From Myxococcales bacterium (GTDB lineage: Bacteria; Myxococcota; Myxococcia; Myxococcales; Myxococcaceae): a stretch of 64,000 nucleotides of DNA. Both the position numbers and the translations under genes were made by a program. The notes under the pieces are model-generated. The model saw only the letters and a program-made list of their open reading frames with translations, was not told the DNA's origin and did no database searches. Location of the stretch: contig JADLDB010000030.1 of NCBI GenBank assembly GCA_020846875.1, positions 1 to 64,000 of the forward strand, written 5' to 3'. The first letter of the stretch is position 1. The number at the start of each line of letters is the position of its first letter. Of the stretch, positions 56,529-64,000 are shown in pieces.

Positions 56529-57891
56529 CGTGTCGCTGTCCGAGAAGTACGGCTACGCCAGCGAAGGCGAGCCCTTCTCGGTGGCGGACCCGAACGAGGT
56601 GTGGCTGTTCGAGTTCATCGGCAAGGGCCCGGGGAGCAAGGGCATCTTGTGGGTCGCCCGCAAGGTGCCCGACGGCCACATCAGCGGCCACGCGAACGCG
56701 GCGCGCATTCGCCAGTTCCCGCTGACGTCATCAGCTTCGCGCGCGCGAAGGGCCGGTTCACCGGCAAGGACTCCGAGTTCTCCTTCGCCGACGCCTACAA
56801 CCCGGAGGACTTCGGCGCCCGCCGGCTCTGTGACGCGCGCGTGTGGTGCATGTTCCAGCGCGCCGCCCCGAAGGCGAACGCCCCCGTGTCCTCGGTGACG
56901 GGCGTCGCCCGAAGGCCCCGCCGCTGCCGCTGTGGATCAAGCCCGAGCGCAAGCTGACCGTCAGCGACGTGATGGGCTTCATGCGCGACCACTTCGAGGG
57001 CACACCGCTGGACATGACGAAGGACGTGGGCGCCAGCCCCTAGCGCTGCCGTACCGCTGGCGGCCGCTGACGTGGAAGGCCGAAGGCCAGCAGTTCTTCA
57101 ACGAGCGCGCGGTGTCCACCCAGCAGACCGGCTTCTCCTTCGTCGCGCAGTCGCGCGGCTGGATGCTGGCGCCCATCGGCGGCGTGCTGTGGTTCGGCGT
57201 CGACGACACGGCGGCCACCGTCTACTTCCCCGTGTACGCGGGCAGCAGCGAGGTGTCGAAGCCCTTCGCGGTCGGCACCGGCTCCTTCCACCACGTCACG
57301 TGGGACGCGGCCTTCTGGGTCTTCAACCAGGTGTCGAACTACTCGTACCTGCGCTGGAGCGAGATGAGCCGCGACGTGCAGAAGGTGCAGGCCGAGCTCG
57401 AAGGGAAGTACCTGGCCGAGCAGGCAGAGGTGGACGGCGCGGCGCGCGCGCTGCACAAGCAGTCGCCGAAGCTGGCCCGCGACTACCTCACCCGCTCCTC
57501 GGTGGCCGCCGGCGACGAGGTGATGGCGCGCTGGCAGGAGCTGTCGAAGCAACTGCTCGACAAGTACCTGGACGGCAACCTGAAGGACGCCACCGGCAAG
57601 GTGACGCACCCCGGCTACCCCGAAGACTGGTACCGCACCGTCGCCAAGCCCACCGGCGAGAAGCTGCGCACCCACAAGCTGCCGGCCGAAGAGGCCGCCG
57701 AGCGCGAAGAAAAGGCGAAGGCGAAGGCCACCGCCGAGGGCATGTTGAAGCTGCTCGAGGCCCGCAGGCTCAAGGTGGACGCGAAGCTGCGCGAGCAGGT
57801 GCTGGCGACCGGCGACTTGAAGAAGCTGGAAGGCTGGCGGGTGAAGGCCGCTACCGCGAAGGCGGCGGCCGAGGTCATCGACGCGAAGTAG
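56509..57891 (+). pseudogene. C69-family dipeptidase, truncated and frameshifted
   Basis: Similarity to peptidase family C69 (PepD-like) runs through at least four pieces: 56509-56722 (EKYGYASEGEPFSVADPNEV), 56725-56900 in another frame (FSFADAYNPEDFGARRLC), 56905-57043 in a third (PLWIKPERKLTVSDVMGFMR, ending at a TAG) and 57048-57891 back in the first (LPYRWRPLTW, STQQTGFSFVAQSRGW). The last piece, intact for 280 codons, includes the C-terminal half. The N-terminus with the catalytic Cys is missing and the IS91 remnant lies in its place. Not a working enzyme. Confidence 0.82.
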
Positions 57892-57961
57892 CGCCGTCGG
57901 CGCGCCACGCGGCTACCGGGGCACGCCGGCCGTCGCTCGTCGTCGCTCGCGTGGGCGTACC

Positions 57962-60331
57962 TCATTGAATCGGCAACCGGAGCGCCAGCAAATAGCTGAC
58001 GAGTCCGCCCGGAACCGGCAGCACATGGGTGCCGAACGACGTGCTCGACGTGACAGGCGGGCTCGAGGATGCCTGGAGCGGCATGAGGAGCGTCTGCCCA
58101 GCGAGCGCAGTGTTCGCCAGCCCCCTGAAGCGGTCCACGTCATTCACCATTCCTGCGAGGCAGGTGCCCCACGTCATCCGCCCAGTCTGACTGTCATGGG
58201 TCGTGATCCAGACATGGTAGGGCCTTGAACCCGTGGACGGCGGGCACTCGACCGTCAGCCCATCTCTCGATTGGAAGCCGCGAGCCCACCCGCCGGATGC
58301 GGACCAGATGCCAACGAGCGTCTGTCCGCTCGAGAGGACTCGGTAGGGAATCAGGCCCTCGAGGGCTGCGGGGGGCCGTGTCTCCACCGGCAGCACCGGA
58401 ATCTCCCAACGCCGGTTCAGATTGGCATCGAACGAGTGCAGGTTGAGTTCGGTGCGCTCGGTCGGCGGGAACGCGGTCGATGTTTGAAAGAACAGGGAGT
58501 CGCCGTTCGAGAGGAGCGGGGTCCCGTAGTAGAAGCGACCGACTGTCGCGGGCTCGGCAACGGCCTCGACCAACCGGCTGCACGCCATGCCTAGACTGAC
58601 CCGCGCAAGATACGGCATGCCCCTGAAGGATGAGGTGGGCGCGCAGGATGCTGCCGGAAGCGGAGCCCCCGCGACGAACAGCATCGCCGGGCCGGCCGAG
58701 GTCGTCGCGAAGCTGGCGCTGAAAGCTGGAACCGGCTCATAGCTCTGACTGGCCCACTGGCCCGAGAAGGTCCCGAGTCCAGACGATCCCTGCGAGTATC
58801 CTCCATCCAGCAGCGTGCCGCTCGAGTCCCTGAAGTGAAGGCCGAAGCGGCCTTCCCCGAGCGCTGCCGCCCCCTCCGTCGTCACAGTGACGAGCGAGTC
58901 GGGAAGACTCGCCGGAACCACCGCGAAGGACGTGGGTTGGAACTGTGCCTCGTCAAACTCAAGCAGCGCGAACTCGGGCCGAGACCGCTCCGGCACGCTC
59001 GCGTCCACCGTGCCCCAACGAATGGCCGAGCGCGGCGCCATGCCGATGGGCACGTTGCGCATCGGGCCGGCGACCAGCAGCCGTCCGTCAGGCACTTCGA
59101 TGAACTCCGGCGGTTCCAGACCACGACCGGCCGCGGAAGCAGAAACCCGGCCTGCCCCACCGTCGAGCGCGATTTCCGCGACGGCCGACCCCCCGACGGC
59201 CAACGGCAGCCACGACGGCAGAGGACCAGCACCTGCTGGCGTGCTGAGCTTGAACGCGACGAGAAAGCCCCCGTCGCGCGCCACGACGTCAGTCCCGAGT
59301 GCCCCGTCGAGCTGCAGGACCCAGTCGTAGAACCGCTGCACCCGGACCTTTCCATTGACGGAATGGGGCGGCGACACGCGGCACTCGTCGACGCGCCTGG
59401 CAGGCGCACAGTCCAGCCCGTCGAAGCCGACCACGACGTCGTCTGGTCCAGCGACACCGAGAATGTGCACCTCGGTGCCGCGGGGGACCAGCGCCTCCCA
59501 CGGCAACACGACCGAGGCTCCGTTGACGAGGGCGCCAGCGACTGTGTCACCTTCGCCCTCCAGCGTCACTCGCACTCGCGGTACGAACGTGACGTCGAAG
59601 AGCGCGTCGACCGACGAGGTGCACGTCACGCCGGCGCATCGAGCCGGCGTGTTCCACAGCACGAGGTCCATCAGCGGGTCCGCGGGTTCGGCGACCGCGG
59701 TCAGCTCTGCGAGTGCTGCCGCTCGGCCGCTGCAGGTCGACTCGGCCGGGCAGACGATACCGGCCGCCTCGACACGCACCACGCCGCTGCCATGGGTCCG
59801 CACAGTGACGAGGCGCTCGCCGGAGGTGACGGTAATCTTGCGCGGACGATTTGAAATGAACGTACACTGCTCGCCCAGCACCGAGTCGCAGTCGCCGGAG
59901 AAGGACACAAGCACGCCGCTCGGGGAGACCGCGCGAACCGCGCCGGAAGCGCCGATGGGAATGACGGATTCGCACCAGCCGACGCAGCGTTCGCCGAGCG
60001 GCTCCACTGTCACCTCATGCAGCTCAGCTGCGGTCGCATCGACGATGAGCGGCCAGCCCACGCGGCGAAAGCGCGCAGCTCCAGCTTCAGAGGCCACGCA
60101 ACTCCGCGCAGTGCCGCAGCGCCCGGACCACTCCACGAAGGCACACTCCGGCGTATCTGCGGCCACGACCAACGCGTCTGAGGCGAGGTCCGCGCAGCCA
60201 TCTGATGGGCAGCGCTCGGAGCCGACGAACAGGCTGCCTTCACAGTCGCCCGTCTGCCCGACCGACCAACGCGCTCCACACCCAGCGACCAGAACAGCCA
60301 CGCTGGCGAGCGTGCAGCACCGCCAGGTCAT
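57962..60331 (-). CDS. Large lipoprotein of unknown function
   Basis: 789 aa from ATG 60331, which overlaps the upstream stop (ATGA) and gives a clean lipoprotein signal (LASVAVLVAGC). The first ~320 residues are Cys-rich beta modules (for example CAFVEWSGRCGTARSC, VSFSGDCDSV), then a region of beta-propeller-like repeats (DGGFLVAFKLSTPAG, PDGRLLVAGPM, YGTPLLSNGDSLFF). The DNA is visibly less GC-rich than its neighbours, which suggests transfer. I recognise no family; cell-surface binding or structure is a guess. Confidence 0.75.
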   Translation of the reverse strand: MTWRCCTLASVAVLVAGCGARWSVGQTGDCEGSLFVGSERCPSDGCADLASDALVVAADTPECAFVEWSGRCGTARSCVASEAGAARFRRVGWPLIVDATAAELHEVTVEPLGERCVGWCESVIPIGASGAVRAVSPSGVLVSFSGDCDSVLGEQCTFISNRPRKITVTSGERLVTVRTHGSGVVRVEAAGIVCPAESTCSGRAAALAELTAVAEPADPLMDLVLWNTPARCAGVTCTSSVDALFDVTFVPRVRVTLEGEGDTVAGALVNGASVVLPWEALVPRGTEVHILGVAGPDDVVVGFDGLDCAPARRVDECRVSPPHSVNGKVRVQRFYDWVLQLDGALGTDVVARDGGFLVAFKLSTPAGAGPLPSWLPLAVGGSAVAEIALDGGAGRVSASAAGRGLEPPEFIEVPDGRLLVAGPMRNVPIGMAPRSAIRWGTVDASVPERSRPEFALLEFDEAQFQPTSFAVVPASLPDSLVTVTTEGAAALGEGRFGLHFRDSSGTLLDGGYSQGSSGLGTFSGQWASQSYEPVPAFSASFATTSAGPAMLFVAGAPLPAASCAPTSSFRGMPYLARVSLGMACSRLVEAVAEPATVGRFYYGTPLLSNGDSLFFQTSTAFPPTERTELNLHSFDANLNRRWEIPVLPVETRPPAALEGLIPYRVLSSGQTLVGIWSASGGWARGFQSRDGLTVECPPSTGSRPYHVWITTHDSQTGRMTWGTCLAGMVNDVDRFRGLANTALAGQTLLMPLQASSSPPVTSSTSFGTHVLPVPGGLVSYLLALRLPIQ

Positions 60332-60846
60332 CGAAGCACCGCACTGTCGAGAACGTAGTCGCCCCCCCACTCGAGCTGCTTCGGGTCCGGGCAATAGTAC
60401 GCGCCATAGCACCACGCCCTCGGGTCCTGATTCGCAGGCAGAGTCGGCAAGTCGAGTACCTCTCTCCCATTGACGAGCGCTTGCACTTTCGCGCTGGCCC
60501 CGAATGCGTTCTCACAATCGGAGGTTCCTGCGCCGATCGCGCTGGTCTTCATGAAGAGCCCGTTGAACATGAACGAGTCGTTCATCTCCGTCCTAAACGA
60601 AAACCCAGTCAGCGCGCAGGGCGACGCCCCTCCGTACGGCGAGTTGAGGTTGAGAGTTGTGGCCACGGGAATCAGTTGGACCGGCGCACCAGTGAGCGAA
60701 CAATCGGTCTGTACCAGGGGCCTGACCGCGATGTTGGCGTCAGCGAAAACGGCGACATAGTCCGCCGAACAACCGGTGAACTGTGGCCCAGGACGATTGC
60801 CCTCCAGGCGACAGTTGAGTGCCACATCCGCGCCGGCCTGCGTCAC
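60328..60846 (-). CDS. Cys-rich protein, probable 3' half of a frameshifted gene
   Basis: 172 aa from the formal GTG 60846. Seven cysteines and no signal peptide. Upstream of that GTG the same frame keeps reading as plausible protein back to about 60990 (ELGPYVGLPWTCGLHVQTEQ, then GVNLASFEFFATPVV), while the overlapping end of the upstream gene in the other frame reads as low-complexity Arg/Ser. I infer that this and the next gene are one broken gene of about 410 codons. It overlaps the downstream lipoprotein gene as ATGA. Confidence 0.55.
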   Translation of the reverse strand: MTQAGADVALNCRLEGNRPGPQFTGCSADYVAVFADANIAVRPLVQTDCSLTGAPVQLIPVATTLNLNSPYGGASPCALTGFSFRTEMNDSFMFNGLFMKTSAIGAGTSDCENAFGASAKVQALVNGREVLDLPTLPANQDPRAWCYGAYYCPDPKQLEWGGDYVLDSAVLR

Positions 60847-61574
60847 AACAGGCGTCGCGAAGAACTCGAAACTCGCGAGATTGACGCCCTGCGGGCTTCC
60901 TCCTGGGGTGAGGCCCTGCTCCGTCTGTACGTGAAGGCCGCAAGTCCAAGGTAGGCCAACGTAAGGCCCGAGTTCGTCGTCAGAGCTTTGAGACCTCCAG
61001 CCGAAGGGCCCGGACCGGAAACACCGTGGCTGAACGGCTCGACCGAAACAAACACCGAGTACGACGGGTCCACTGCAACGACTTCGATCCCAATGAGCAG
61101 ATCACGATGTTCGGGCGAGAAGTACTCGGGCGCCCCTGCGGCGTTGAACCGGTACTTGAGATCGATCACCAACTCCGGGCCAGTGGGTGGATGCTCGACC
61201 CGCTGGCCAGACAGCGCGTAGGAGAGGTGGTGAATCTGTTCGACCCACTCCTCTGGAGCCTGCTCCCAGTTCACCGACCACTGGTACCACGCGGTGATGT
61301 AGGCGGCAGCGTGCTCGAATGCGACTTTCCCGCGGGGTCTGCAAACACCACTGGACACCAGAAGCGGAATGCGGAGCTCCCCGGAGCACTCTCCATCCGG
61401 TGAGCTGCATCGGGCGGCGATCGTTCGTGACAGCACGACGATGGCTGCTTGGCTATCGCACTTGTCGGAACCAGCCGATGTGACACTCATCCAATCAAAG
61501 GATTGCGCTATTGCGTTTGGTGCGGGCAATACGAGCAAAACCCCCAGGAACACACCAAGCGAACGCATACGCAT
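60843..61574 (-). CDS. Exported protein, probable 5' half of a frameshifted gene
   Basis: 243 aa from ATG 61574 (AGAAGG 7 nt upstream). A signal peptide (LGVFLGVLLVLPAPNAIA) is followed by a ~175-residue mixed domain (for example VAFEHAAAYITAWYQWSVNW, LVIDLKYRFNAAGAPEYF). From about residue 195 the frame turns into a Ser/Arg-rich tail (SISRVSSSSRRLL) that looks non-coding, whereas the +1 frame continues as sensible protein into the next gene. Family not recognised. It heads the three-ORF run with lower GC. Confidence 0.6.
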   Translation of the reverse strand: MRMRSLGVFLGVLLVLPAPNAIAQSFDWMSVTSAGSDKCDSQAAIVVLSRTIAARCSSPDGECSGELRIPLLVSSGVCRPRGKVAFEHAAAYITAWYQWSVNWEQAPEEWVEQIHHLSYALSGQRVEHPPTGPELVIDLKYRFNAAGAPEYFSPEHRDLLIGIEVVAVDPSYSVFVSVEPFSHGVSGPGPSAGGLKALTTNSGLTLAYLGLAAFTYRRSRASPQEEARRASISRVSSSSRRLL

Positions 61575-61749
61575 GACTGAGCCTTCTTGTGATGGGGCCA
61601 CTCGACAAACGAAACAGCTAACGAAGAGGACCGTAGGCGATCAGCTCGTGCGTCATCAACCAGCTCGCGACCTGGCCAAACGTGTCTCGCTCTGGAACTG
61701 ACGCGTCGCGTTGGCCCTCGCTGTGGTTGGGCTCGAGGTCACCGCGTAC
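61575..61749. other. Intergenic region with a possible gene-end remnant
   Basis: No intact gene. On the minus strand 61680-61618 reads FGQVASWLMTHELIAYGPL before a stop, which looks like the last residues of a real protein cut off by rearrangement, but it is too short to name. The rest shows nothing. Confidence 0.3.
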
Positions 61750-61856
61750 TCCACGCAGCAGACCGGCTTCTCCTTCGTGACACAGTCGCACGGCTGCCGG
61801 CGCCCATCGGCGGCGTGCTGTGATTCGGCCTCGACGACACGGCGGCCACCGTCTAC
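61750..61856 (+). repeat. Second, decayed copy of a dipeptidase segment
   Basis: These 107 bases match 57115-57225 inside the C69 pseudogene with about eight mismatches and one 4-nt gap. The copy has lost its frame and gained a TGA (TGG to TGA). It ends exactly where the Asp-Ala-Gly repeat tract of the neighbouring lipoprotein gene begins, and that gene's TAG stop (61853-61855) lies within it. Confidence 0.88.
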
Positions 61857-62710
61857 CCCGCGTCGGTATCACCCGCGTCGGCACCCGCGTCCGGTTGGCC
61901 CGCGTCCGGTTGGCCCGCGTCCGGTTGGCCCGCGTCCGGCTGGCCCGCGTCCGGCTGGCCCGCATCCGGCTGGCCCGCGTCGGGCTGGCCTGCGTCGGGC
62001 TGGCCTGCGTCGGGCTGGCCTGCGTCTGGCTGACCCGCGTCCGGCTGACCCGCGTCCGGCTGACCCGCGTCCGGCTGACCCGCGTCCGGCTGGCCCGCGT
62101 CCGGCCGACCTGCGTCCGGCCGACCTGCGTCCGGCTGACCTGCGTCCGGGATGGGCGGGATCTCGATGACGCCCGAGTCCTCCTTCATCCCCGCGTCACC
62201 CTCCATAGGGATTCCACCGTCCGGCAGGCGATCGGCTCGCAGGACGATGAAGGGCGAGAGGTGATCGATCTCCCCGCTGATCTCGTTGCGCACCCGGTCC
62301 ACGAAGGAACTGGCCAGCGGCTGCCACCCGTCATTGGTCGCCCCCTCCGTCCAGGTGTAGATGCGCATCAGGCTCTCGTTGGGCACCGAGTCCTGTTGGA
62401 CCAGGTCCAGCGAGAAGATCACCCGCGCCGGCTTGAGGAAGGTAACCCGGGTGCTGCCCGTCGGAGAGATGTCATAGCCGGGGCTGAGCGCCCCTCCGGG
62501 GATCTCGCCGGACATGGGCGCGATGCGGAAGCTCTCGTAGTCGGCCAGGCCGCCGGGCGGCACCTCGAGGCAGACGGTGCGATCGGGCAGACAGATGGTC
62601 CCGCCGGTGGGATCGAGGCCCCCATCCACGGTGGTGCCTCCGCACCCCGACCACAGGACCAACACCAGCACGGGGACGACGAGGAGCCAGCGGAGCCGGG
62701 ACGTGCGCAC
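61853..62710 (-). CDS. Lipoprotein with C-terminal Asp-Ala-Gly-Gln-Pro repeats
   Basis: 285 aa from GTG 62710, which gives a textbook lipoprotein signal (LLVVPVLVLVLWSGC); GTG 62761 with AAGGA upstream is the alternative and adds 17 residues. A ~150-residue beta-rich domain follows (ICLPDRTVCLEVPPGG, FLKPARVIFSLDLVQQ, SPFIVLRADRLPDGG), resembling the ZU5/LbR-like strand pattern seen in myxobacterial surface proteins but not assignable. The tail is about 18 DAGQP/DAGRP units and ends in DAGADAGDTDAG at a stop supplied by the dipeptidase fragment. Confidence 0.75.
   Translation of the reverse strand: MRTSRLRWLLVVPVLVLVLWSGCGGTTVDGGLDPTGGTICLPDRTVCLEVPPGGLADYESFRIAPMSGEIPGGALSPGYDISPTGSTRVTFLKPARVIFSLDLVQQDSVPNESLMRIYTWTEGATNDGWQPLASSFVDRVRNEISGEIDHLSPFIVLRADRLPDGGIPMEGDAGMKEDSGVIEIPPIPDAGQPDAGRPDAGRPDAGQPDAGQPDAGQPDAGQPDAGQPDAGQPDAGQPDAGQPDAGQPDAGQPDAGQPDAGQPDAGQPDAGQPDAGADAGDTDAG
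61870..62140 (-). repeat. 15-bp tandem repeat coding for Asp-Ala-Gly-Gln/Arg-Pro
   Basis: About 18 copies of a 15-bp unit (plus strand: GCGTCCGGCTGGCCC with variants at a few positions). The units keep frame and vary mostly at silent or Gln/Arg sites, pointing to expansion by slippage or unequal crossover. Copy number is likely to differ between strains. Confidence 0.9.
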
Positions 62711-62830
62711 GGAGAGCGAGCATAGACCTGCCCGGGGATCGGGGCACCACCGTTTGCCCACTCAAGTCCTTGACCCCTGCCCCAACCGCGCCAAAGTCGG
62801 GCTCTTCTTTCCTCGAAAGGGAGCCCTCTC

Positions 62831-64000
62831 GTGAACCGCTTGTCTTGCGCCGCGCTGGCGCTTTCGCTCTGTGCGTGTGGCGGCACCGCCGTGACCCAGG
62901 TCGCCTCCTCCAACCCGCTCGGGACCCTGTCGGGCCTGGTGCAGAACACCCGCTTCGAGCCCATTGAAGGCGTGGGCGTCACCCTCGTGCTGGGCGAAGG
63001 CGGCGACGGCAGCGCCACCTTCAAGGCGAACACCAATGCCCAGGGCGCCTTCTTCTTCCAGGACGTGCCGGCCGGCTCGTCGGGGCAGGTGACGGTCTTC
63101 AAGTCGGGCTTCGGCTCCGCGCGGCAGGCGGTGAACATTCCGTCGAGCGCCGGCAACTTCCCGCTGGAGAACGGCAACGGCAACACCGGCATCTTCGTGC
63201 TCACGCAGCTCGACAGCACCGTCCGCTTCGTCATCTACAGCGCGTCCGGCAAGCCGGCGAAGGGCGCCCGGGGCCTGCTGGAGGTGATGCCCGCCTCGAT
63301 GATCACCACCTCCAGCGGCACCTACGGCAGCCAGCAGGGGGTGATCAGCGTGGAGGCCACCGGCGACGACAACGGCGCGCTCACCTTCGCGGGCGTGCCG
63401 TCCCCGGCAGAGCTGACCCGCGTCAGCGGGACGTACCAGCTCACCATCGGCGCGCTGGACGAGGACAATGACGGGAGGATCGACTCCCTGGGGACCACGC
63501 GGACCTACAGTGGAACGACGCTCTTCACCAACCCCAACCAGAGCATCGTCCTTGGCTCTGCCAACACCACCGCGACGCTGGCGATCTCCGCCGCGAACCT
63601 GGACTCGCTGACCAGCGCCTTCGGCGGTGCGGCGCCGTACCTCAACGCGCTCAAGCCCAACGAGCCGATCACCGTCGTCTTCAACCAGCCGATCGTCGAG
63701 GCCACGCGCACGGTGAAGGTGGTGGCCGAGGACTGCTCGACGAACGCGGCGGTCACCGTCACCCAGCGGGCGCCCAACGTGCTGTCCATCGCCCCCACCG
63801 CCTCGTGGACCACCGGCGCCGAGTACCACGTGGTGATCCGCGCCACCGGCCTCGACTCGGCCACCACCCGCGACTTCCGCGGCTACTTCTTCGCCATCGA
63901 TCCGGCCGCCCCACGCCCCGTGGGCGCCTCCGCCACCTTCATCGCGAAGAAGGCCGCGGGCGCGATGAACGCCGGCGTCTTCGAGAGCGGCGACGAGCTG
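62831..64000 (+). CDS. Lipoprotein with carboxypeptidase-regulatory-like domain (partial)
   Basis: 390 codons from GTG 62831 to the window edge, open throughout. GGGAG lies 7 nt before the GTG. The signal ends in ALSLCAC with Cys16 as the likely lipidated residue. Residues ~27-115 form a carboxypeptidase-regulatory beta-sandwich (VQNTRFEPIEGVGVTLVLG, TNAQGAFFFQDVPAG). Later strands (LKPNEPITVVFNQPIVEATR) resemble Ig-like SbsA/BIG-type modules. It is probably a surface protein; the 3' end is outside the window. Confidence 0.8.
   Translation, partial: MNRLSCAALALSLCACGGTAVTQVASSNPLGTLSGLVQNTRFEPIEGVGVTLVLGEGGDGSATFKANTNAQGAFFFQDVPAGSSGQVTVFKSGFGSARQAVNIPSSAGNFPLENGNGNTGIFVLTQLDSTVRFVIYSASGKPAKGARGLLEVMPASMITTSSGTYGSQQGVISVEATGDDNGALTFAGVPSPAELTRVSGTYQLTIGALDEDNDGRIDSLGTTRTYSGTTLFTNPNQSIVLGSANTTATLAISAANLDSLTSAFGGAAPYLNALKPNEPITVVFNQPIVEATRTVKVVAEDCSTNAAVTVTQRAPNVLSIAPTASWTTGAEYHVVIRATGLDSATTRDFRGYFFAIDPAAPRPVGASATFIAKKAAGAMNAGVFESGDEL

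Noticed and set aside
60970-61020. C-terminal membrane anchor of the 60843 gene (LTLAYLGLAAFTYRRSR) as a sorting signal
   Set aside because: The segment lies after the inferred frameshift, lacks the Cys/Pro features of MYXO-CTERM signals, and the other frame reads better.
61870-62140. CRISPR-like array
   Set aside because: Repeat units are contiguous 15-mers with no spacers and keep a reading frame; it is a coding minisatellite.

Overview
The window reads as a chromosomal segment of a high-GC (about 70% by eye) Gram-negative deltaproteobacterium-type organism, most likely a member of the Myxococcota. This is inferred from two FHA-domain sigma-54 activators, a PEGA-tailed Ser/Thr kinase, many lipoproteins with Cys/Gly-rich or Asp-Ala-Gly linkers, TPR and carboxypeptidase-regulatory-like surface proteins, and a menaquinone-based respiratory set. 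The genus cannot be fixed from the sequence alone. I saw no tRNA, rRNA, CRISPR array or prophage.

Layout. 1-4.7 kb (minus): an HNH endonuclease gene, selA, a second HNH gene, a MinD/ParA ATPase and a degenerate J-domain protein cut by the window edge. 4.8-9.4 kb: a Slt-type lytic transglycosylase and a membrane histidine kinase, divergent with only 29 bp between them. 9.4-17.5 kb: a PDZ/carboxypeptidase-regulatory membrane protein, a 1634-residue methyltransferase-like/coiled-coil protein and a small membrane protein. 17.5-24.5 kb (minus): a long operon-like run of two TPR proteins, a NamZ/DUF1343 protein, a degenerate phosphoesterase, NadD, a Nudix hydrolase, thymidine kinase, uracil PRTase and hypoxanthine PRTase, which is mainly NAD and nucleotide salvage. 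24.6-28.4 kb (plus): a TPR membrane protein, an FHA sigma-54 activator and a PEGA Ser/Thr kinase in overlapping genes. 28.4-31.3 kb (minus): two exported glycosidase-like proteins. 31.5-35.6 kb (plus): MutS2, a lipoprotein and a tRNA-dihydrouridine synthase.

36-44.7 kb is a menaquinone unit. menF-menD-menH-menA-menC-menE run on the minus strand with translationally overlapping ends. A DAHP synthase gene and ubiE/menG run divergently across an 84-bp gap that holds a recognisable promoter and a perfect palindrome. menB is not in the window. 44.8-54.7 kb holds an MscS channel, a TVP38 protein, citrate synthase, an acyl-CoA ligase, a zinc-ribbon/poly-Asp protein, a DUF4870 protein, a TIGR02996 protein, malate dehydrogenase and isocitrate dehydrogenase.

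54.8-64 kb is the unusual part. After a second FHA sigma-54 activator (with GSFTGA instead of GAFTGA) comes an IS91-type transposase remnant fused to a multiply frameshifted C69-family dipeptidase pseudogene. Next is a less GC-rich block of secreted proteins of unknown function, one apparently broken by a frameshift. A second, decayed 107-bp copy of the same dipeptidase segment joins directly to a lipoprotein gene with about 18 Asp-Ala-Gly-Gln-Pro repeats. The window ends inside a lipoprotein with a carboxypeptidase-regulatory-like domain. This region looks like a scar of IS activity, duplication and acquisition.
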